This document shows, piece after piece, positions 7,548 through 11,122 of a stretch of DNA of 11,122 nt. The stretch covers positions 1-11,122 of the forward strand of contig CAMCJW010000073.1 in the NCBI GenBank assembly GCA_945875195.1, written 5' to 3'. The stretch's first letter is position 1; each line of letters begins with the position of its first letter. This DNA is from Chitinophaga pinensis (GTDB lineage Bacteria > Bacteroidota > Bacteroidia > UKL13-3). The notes under the pieces are model-generated. The model did not search any database, was not told the DNA's origin, and saw only the letters and a program-made list of their open reading frames with translations. Both the position numbers and the translations under genes were made by a program.

Positions 7548-9242
7548 TCAAGTGGGCCAATTGAAATAGAATTTTGAACCCTTTCCTTGGCTAGATTCTA
7601 TCCAAATTCTACCGCCATAACCTTCAATAATCTTTTTCCCAATAGCCAAACCTGCTCCGGTATTTTCAATATTATTCCTATTTTCTAGGATTCGAAAAAT
7701 AGTAAAAATCTTTTCATGATTTTCTAAAGCAATTCCTGGTCCATTATCTGCAATACAAAATTCAATTTTTGACCCAACTTCTTTGTAAGTAATATTTAAA
7801 ACAGGCTTTTTGTTAGTATTGTGGTTTATAGCATTTGAAATAAATACATGAAATACCTCTGAAAGGTCTTTATGATTAGCAGTAACAATAGGCAATGATT
7901 CATCTACTAAAATGGCAATATTATCAGGCATTTCGGCGTTTTCTAAAACTTCATATACAGCCTGTTTGGAGCTGATTTTTGATTGATTTTCTGTGGTTTT
8001 TCCAGCTTTAGCGTATTTAAGCAATGAGTTAATTATTGCCTCCATTCTATGAACGCTGCCTTTTAATATGGTAAAATGTTTGGCTGAGTCTTTGGTTAAT
8101 AAGCCCACCATGTCTTCCTTAATCCATTCTGTTAAATTGTTGATATCGTGCAACGGACTTTTAATGACCTGCGAGTTAATATTTGCAAATTGATCCAGTT
8201 CTTTGTTTTTCTTTTCAAGTCTATTGGTGTATGCTTCAAGTGATTTGATATTATCCTGATCTTTATTTTTAGCAAGTTTCAGGTTATCTCTCATGTCGGT
8301 GAGTGCTTTCCCCAGACGGTCTTTGCCGCTGAGCATAGGAATTTTTATATCGTAATCTCCTTTTCCAATGGCACTTGCAACTTGTTCTTTTGCTTTAAAA
8401 CCCTGAACAACATTCTGTGCCGAGTTAATCATTTCCCCAATTTCATCAGTTCTTGTAATTTGAGACTGAAACGAAATGATCCTCCCTTCACCAACTTTAT
8501 CCAAAATAGCACTGAGTTCTTTGATAGGTTTGATAACAGTGATATTGCTAATGTAAAAGAAAAGCAAACCTAAAAATGCAATAGCAACAATCATTGATAC
8601 CAATAGGTATGAAAGGTTACGATAAATTGCATTTTTTTTGGCTTCTAGCTCATTAAAAATGCCAGTAGCTAGTTTACTTGTTTCATTAAGTATGAGAATT
8701 TGTTTACCTATTTCGTTTTCTATTATTTCCCTTGTTTGCTGAACTTGCTGCATTTTAACAAGGTCCAAATACACATCAATGGTATCCAATAAACTCAGTA
8801 ATTCTTTTTGGGCATTCATCACAGTTTCTAAAGACCTATCTACTCCAACGATTCGGTTTTTTATATCTTCGAGTTCTGGTTCTTGACAAAGGCCAATCAA
8901 TGTTAATTTTTGGTGGTCGTAATCACTTGAATGAATTTTTTGAAGTCGGAATTGTTTACTTGGATTTGGCTTATTTGAAAGATCTAAACTAATTCTTCCA
9001 GACTCTTCAATTAGGTTTTGGTAATCATTTACAGCGCTAATTACCGGAATATAGTAATTAGTGATTTTTTTATCAATGTTTTTGCCATACTGAAGTAATA
9101 AAATTGCAGCAGTGGTAAAAGCCAGGATAAGCGATATAACAGCGAAGAAATTGATAGCGATTCTCTTACCCATCTTCATTCTATTTACCCTGTTTAATAG
9201 TCCTTGATACATCTTTAGTATGTACTTATAAACGTAATACAT
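7548..9242 (-). CDS. Membrane sensor histidine-kinase homologue lacking the phosphoacceptor His
   Basis: 564 residues. A basic N-terminus precedes TM1 (about 28-50). A mostly helical extracytoplasmic sensor of about 155 residues follows, then TM2 (about 210-232). Next are a HAMP domain (about 232-285) and a second HAMP-like or linker segment (AIGKGDYDIKIP to MRDNLK). A short coiled coil leads into the dimerisation helix (about 350-415), then a HATPase_c domain with N-box SNAINH (N470), G1 DNGPG (499-503) and G2 GAGLAI (529-534). The ATP site looks complete. In the H-box, where relatives have FAxxxSHDLKSPL, this protein reads FANINSQVIKSPL, so Q358 stands where the phosphorylated His should be. 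It may be a pseudokinase or signal modulator, though that is inference. No response regulator is adjacent. Met1 is used as the start; Met11, Met22 and Met24 are alternatives. Confidence 0.87.
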   Translation of the reverse strand: MYYVYKYILKMYQGLLNRVNRMKMGKRIAINFFAVISLILAFTTAAILLLQYGKNIDKKITNYYIPVISAVNDYQNLIEESGRISLDLSNKPNPSKQFRLQKIHSSDYDHQKLTLIGLCQEPELEDIKNRIVGVDRSLETVMNAQKELLSLLDTIDVYLDLVKMQQVQQTREIIENEIGKQILILNETSKLATGIFNELEAKKNAIYRNLSYLLVSMIVAIAFLGLLFFYISNITVIKPIKELSAILDKVGEGRIISFQSQITRTDEIGEMINSAQNVVQGFKAKEQVASAIGKGDYDIKIPMLSGKDRLGKALTDMRDNLKLAKNKDQDNIKSLEAYTNRLEKKNKELDQFANINSQVIKSPLHDINNLTEWIKEDMVGLLTKDSAKHFTILKGSVHRMEAIINSLLKYAKAGKTTENQSKISSKQAVYEVLENAEMPDNIAILVDESLPIVTANHKDLSEVFHVFISNAINHNTNKKPVLNITYKEVGSKIEFCIADNGPGIALENHEKIFTIFRILENRNNIENTGAGLAIGKKIIEGYGGRIWIESSQGKGSKFYFNWPT

Positions 9243-9321
9243 ATTGAATAAAGACCCAAATTAATAAGGCACATGATTTCAGCGTTTTATGTTGGGACGT
9301 CTGATTTATTAGTCAGTGCAA

Positions 9322-9359
9322 AGCGCCCCCAATAGCTTAAAAACTTTTATTTGGGCGCT
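9322..9359. other. GC-rich inverted repeat in divergent intergenic region
   Basis: AGCGCCC (9322-9328) pairs perfectly with GGGCGCT (9353-9359) around a loop of about 24 nt, which contains a further small palindrome TAAAA/TTTTA. It sits between the divergent sensor gene and the 103-residue protein gene. No T-run follows immediately on either strand; a TTTTTTT run begins about 15 nt later on the plus strand. It could be a leader structure, an operator, or the terminator of a lost gene. The rest of 9243-9411 has no exact TAnnTTTG box on either strand. Near matches are TAATTTG at 9397-9403 (+) and TTAATTTG before the sensor gene (-). Confidence 0.45.
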
Positions 9360-9411
9360 CTTGTTTGATGTTCTTTTTTTATAAGGCTTAATAGCATAAT
9401 TTGCGTGTATT

Positions 9412-9723
9412 ATGACAAGTGGATATACGCTCAATAATTTTAGAATGCTTCCTATTAGTAGCAAGGAAGAATTAACCTCGGCACAGTTTTCTGATAATGA
9501 TGTGTTGGATAGGCCAGAGGATATAAGGGTAAGGGGTACTAATATTGATAAAGCAATAGCCTTAGGAAAAAGCAAAAAAACGTTTACTTGTATTATTTTA
9601 AAAGCAGGAGATAAATTGTTTAAAATAGAGTCGATTGTAATAGGGTTAGATAAAAACTTCGCTTTTCTAAAAAACGGCATGAAGATTCCATTATTGGCTA
9701 TCTACAGCGTAGATTTTCTTTAA
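9412..9723 (+). CDS. Small conserved-looking protein of unknown function
   Basis: 103 residues, predicted soluble, with no signal peptide or TM segment. I do not recognise a named domain. The second half (PEDIRVR at 35-41, DKAIALG at 46-52, then a beta-rich stretch ending LDKNFAFLKNGMKIPL at 79-94 and YSVDF) resembles, from memory, short uncharacterised Bacteroidota proteins. Their shared pattern is R-D-x-x-K-A-x-x-L-G-N, beta strands, T-D-K-x-V-x-L-K-x-G-x-x-I-P. The first 30 residues look like a variable extension. Real-gene evidence is the ATG start, the strong terminator directly after the stop, and codon usage like its neighbours. A competing minus-strand frame over 9309-9680 has no such support. 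It is convergent with glmS and divergent from the sensor gene. Confidence 0.72.
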   Translation: MTSGYTLNNFRMLPISSKEELTSAQFSDNDVLDRPEDIRVRGTNIDKAIALGKSKKTFTCIILKAGDKLFKIESIVIGLDKNFAFLKNGMKIPLLAIYSVDFL

Positions 9724-9735
9724 ATTTTTTAAAAC

Positions 9736-9773
9736 AAAAAAGGCTGGTAGGGTATTCCTATCAGCCTTTTTTT
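9736..9773. terminator. Bidirectional terminator between the small protein gene and glmS
   Basis: AGGCTGGTAGG (9741-9751) pairs with CCTATCAGCCT (9757-9767) around a 5-nt loop. There is one G-U wobble in the plus-strand RNA and an A-C mismatch in the minus-strand RNA. An A-run (9736-9741) precedes it and a T-run (9767-9773) follows it, so both convergent transcripts would end here. It lies 12 nt after the small gene's stop and 15 nt before the glmS stop. Confidence 0.92.
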
Positions 9774-9788
9774 GCTTACTAATTTTAA

Positions 9789-11122
9789 TTACTCTACGGT
9801 AACAGATTTAGCCAAGTTTCTCGGCTGGTCAACATTACAGCCGCGTAAAACTGCAATGTGGTAGGATAGTAATTGTAAAGGAATTGTTGCAATTAATGGC
9901 AATAAAGCTTCCTCACAATTTGGTATATAAATAACATGGTCTGCCATTGATTGAATATGGGTATCACCTTCGGTTGCAATGGCAATAACTTTTCCTTTTC
10001 TGGCTTTTACTTCTTGTATATTACTAACTACTTTTTCATAATTACTATGTTGGGTTGCAATAACAATAACCGGCATTTCTTCATCGATTAAGGCAATTGG
10101 ACCATGTTTCATTTCAGCAGCGGGGTATCCCTCAGCATGTATGTATGAAATTTCTTTTAGCTTAAGTGCGCCTTCAAGTGCAATAGGGAATCCATAGCCA
10201 CGTCCAAGATATAGGGCGTTGCGGCTATCTTTAAATTCTTTGGCAATGATTTGAATTTGTGCATCCGTTTTGAGCACTTTCTCTATTTTGGCAGGAATGG
10301 TTTCAATTTCAGATAAAAACTCATTTAAACGGGTATTAGAAATAGTACCTCTTTTTTGAGCCATTGAGAGAGCCATTAAAATAATAGCAGTTACTTGTGC
10401 AGTAAAGGCTTTAGTGGAAGCTACGCCAATTTCTGGGCCTGCATGCGTGTATGCTCCAGCATCTGTAAATCTAGGAATACTGGCTCCAACAACGTTACAA
10501 ATACCAAATATAGTTGCTCCTTTTTTCTTAGCCAATTCAAGCGCTGCAAGTGTGTCTGCCGTTTCACCGGATTGAGAAATAGCGATTACAAAATCGGATT
10601 CCCTTATAACAGGATTTCTATATCTGAATTCTGAAGCATACTCAACTTCGCAAGGAATGCGTGCAATGTCTTCAAATAGATATTCACCAACAATTCCAGC
10701 ATGCCAAGAAGTACCACAACCAATGATTATTATTCGGTCGAGATTTTTAATTTTGTCTTCAAACATATCAATACCTGCCATAGTAATTCTTGCCTCAGGC
10801 AGGTGAATTCTTCCTCTAAAAGAATCCATGATACTTCTAGGCTGTTCAAAAATTTCCTTCAGCATAAAATGCTCATATCCCCCTTTTTCAATATTTTCAA
10901 GGTTGAATTCAATTTCTTGGATATAAGGCGTTTTAATAGCATTATCTATGGTTTTGATGGTAAGTTTATTCCCATCAATGATGGCAATTTCTCCATCTTG
11001 GATGTAAACCACATTTCTAGTGTATTCAACAATTGGAGTGGCATCACTGGCAATAAAATGTTCATTTTCACCAACGCCAATTACCATAGGGCTACCTTTT
11101 TTTGCACCAATTAAGTAATTGG
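9789..11122 (-). CDS. glmS: Glutamine-fructose-6-phosphate aminotransferase, C-terminal part (cut by window edge)
   Basis: 443 residues are visible. The frame stays open to the right edge with LIGAKKGSP before the Met at 11087, a known internal GlmS motif, so the N-terminal glutaminase part (roughly 170 residues with catalytic Cys) lies outside. The enzyme makes glucosamine-6-phosphate from fructose-6-phosphate and glutamine, the entry to UDP-GlcNAc for peptidoglycan and surface sugars. Seen are GVGENEHFIASD, the KGGYEHFMLKEIFEQP linker, SIS domain 1 (IIGCGTSWHAG at about 132-142, SQSGETADT at about 182-190), SIS domain 2 (LGRGYGFPIALEGALKLKE from about 305, AEMKHGP at about 335-341), and the invariant tail DQPRNLAKSVTVE. 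The Lys in the tail (visible residue 438) is the family's Schiff-base lysine for the sugar. All sugar-site motifs look intact. No glmS ribozyme can be assessed, because the leader is outside the window. Confidence 0.98.
   Translation of the reverse strand, partial: NYLIGAKKGSPMVIGVGENEHFIASDATPIVEYTRNVVYIQDGEIAIIDGNKLTIKTIDNAIKTPYIQEIEFNLENIEKGGYEHFMLKEIFEQPRSIMDSFRGRIHLPEARITMAGIDMFEDKIKNLDRIIIIGCGTSWHAGIVGEYLFEDIARIPCEVEYASEFRYRNPVIRESDFVIAISQSGETADTLAALELAKKKGATIFGICNVVGASIPRFTDAGAYTHAGPEIGVASTKAFTAQVTAIILMALSMAQKRGTISNTRLNEFLSEIETIPAKIEKVLKTDAQIQIIAKEFKDSRNALYLGRGYGFPIALEGALKLKEISYIHAEGYPAAEMKHGPIALIDEEMPVIVIATQHSNYEKVVSNIQEVKARKGKVIAIATEGDTHIQSMADHVIYIPNCEEALLPLIATIPLQLLSYHIAVLRGCNVDQPRNLAKSVTVE

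Noticed and set aside
7528..7548. Plus-strand hairpin followed by TTTTT as a terminator
   Set aside because: There is no plus-strand gene upstream to be terminated; the stem is only 6 bp.
8382..8573. Plus-strand frame inside the sensor gene
   Set aside because: Shadow of the HAMP and TM2 coding region.
9309..9680. Minus-strand 123-residue frame opposite the small protein
   Set aside because: Would start inside the other gene and end across the intergenic inverted repeat. The plus-strand frame fits the ATG, terminator and family-like core better, though I cannot fully exclude it.
10395..11114. Two plus-strand frames opposite glmS (10395-10634 and 10701-11114)
   Set aside because: glmS is unmistakable on the minus strand; these have no recognisable content.

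Overview
The window reads as a chromosomal segment of an AT-rich member of the Bacteroidota. The evidence is a very large secreted protein ending in a type IX secretion (T9SS) type A sorting domain, GEVED and BNR-associated repeat domains typical of that phylum, TAnnTTTG-type promoter boxes, and little sign of Shine-Dalgarno sites. No tRNA, rRNA, CRISPR array, transposase or phage gene was recognised. Both ends of the window cut through genes.

Layout: (1) Positions 2-4123 (+) hold the C-terminal 1373 residues of a giant modular cell-surface or secreted protein. It carries two copies of a roughly 462-residue block (two BNR-associated-type domains plus one GEVED domain), then a unique region and the T9SS sorting tail, and is closed by a strong terminator. 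(2) The stretch 4180-4392 shows nothing convincing. (3) A class I SAM methyltransferase (-) and a DUF2461 protein (+) are divergently transcribed from an 84-bp gap carrying two opposed -7 boxes. (4) A two-gene menaquinone unit on the minus strand, menI-like thioesterase then menF-like isochorismate synthase, overlaps by 20 nt. menF meets the DUF2461 gene tail to tail with only 2 bp between stops. (5) A membrane-anchored hybrid-type sensor (two TM segments, HAMP, HisKA-like, HATPase) on the minus strand lacks the phosphoacceptor histidine. (6) A 103-residue conserved-looking protein of unknown function (+) follows. (7) The C-terminal 443 residues of GlmS (-) converge on it across a bidirectional terminator.

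The genes do not form one pathway. The only clear functional pair is menI-menF (chorismate to isochorismate, and release of DHNA from DHNA-CoA). glmS supplies glucosamine-6-phosphate for cell-envelope sugars. The sensor has no response regulator beside it. I see no convincing new multi-gene system. The most notable points are the histidine-less sensor kinase, the His-to-Asn change in the thioesterase active site, and the nested duplication in the T9SS protein, where protein identity is kept while synonymous sites have diverged heavily.
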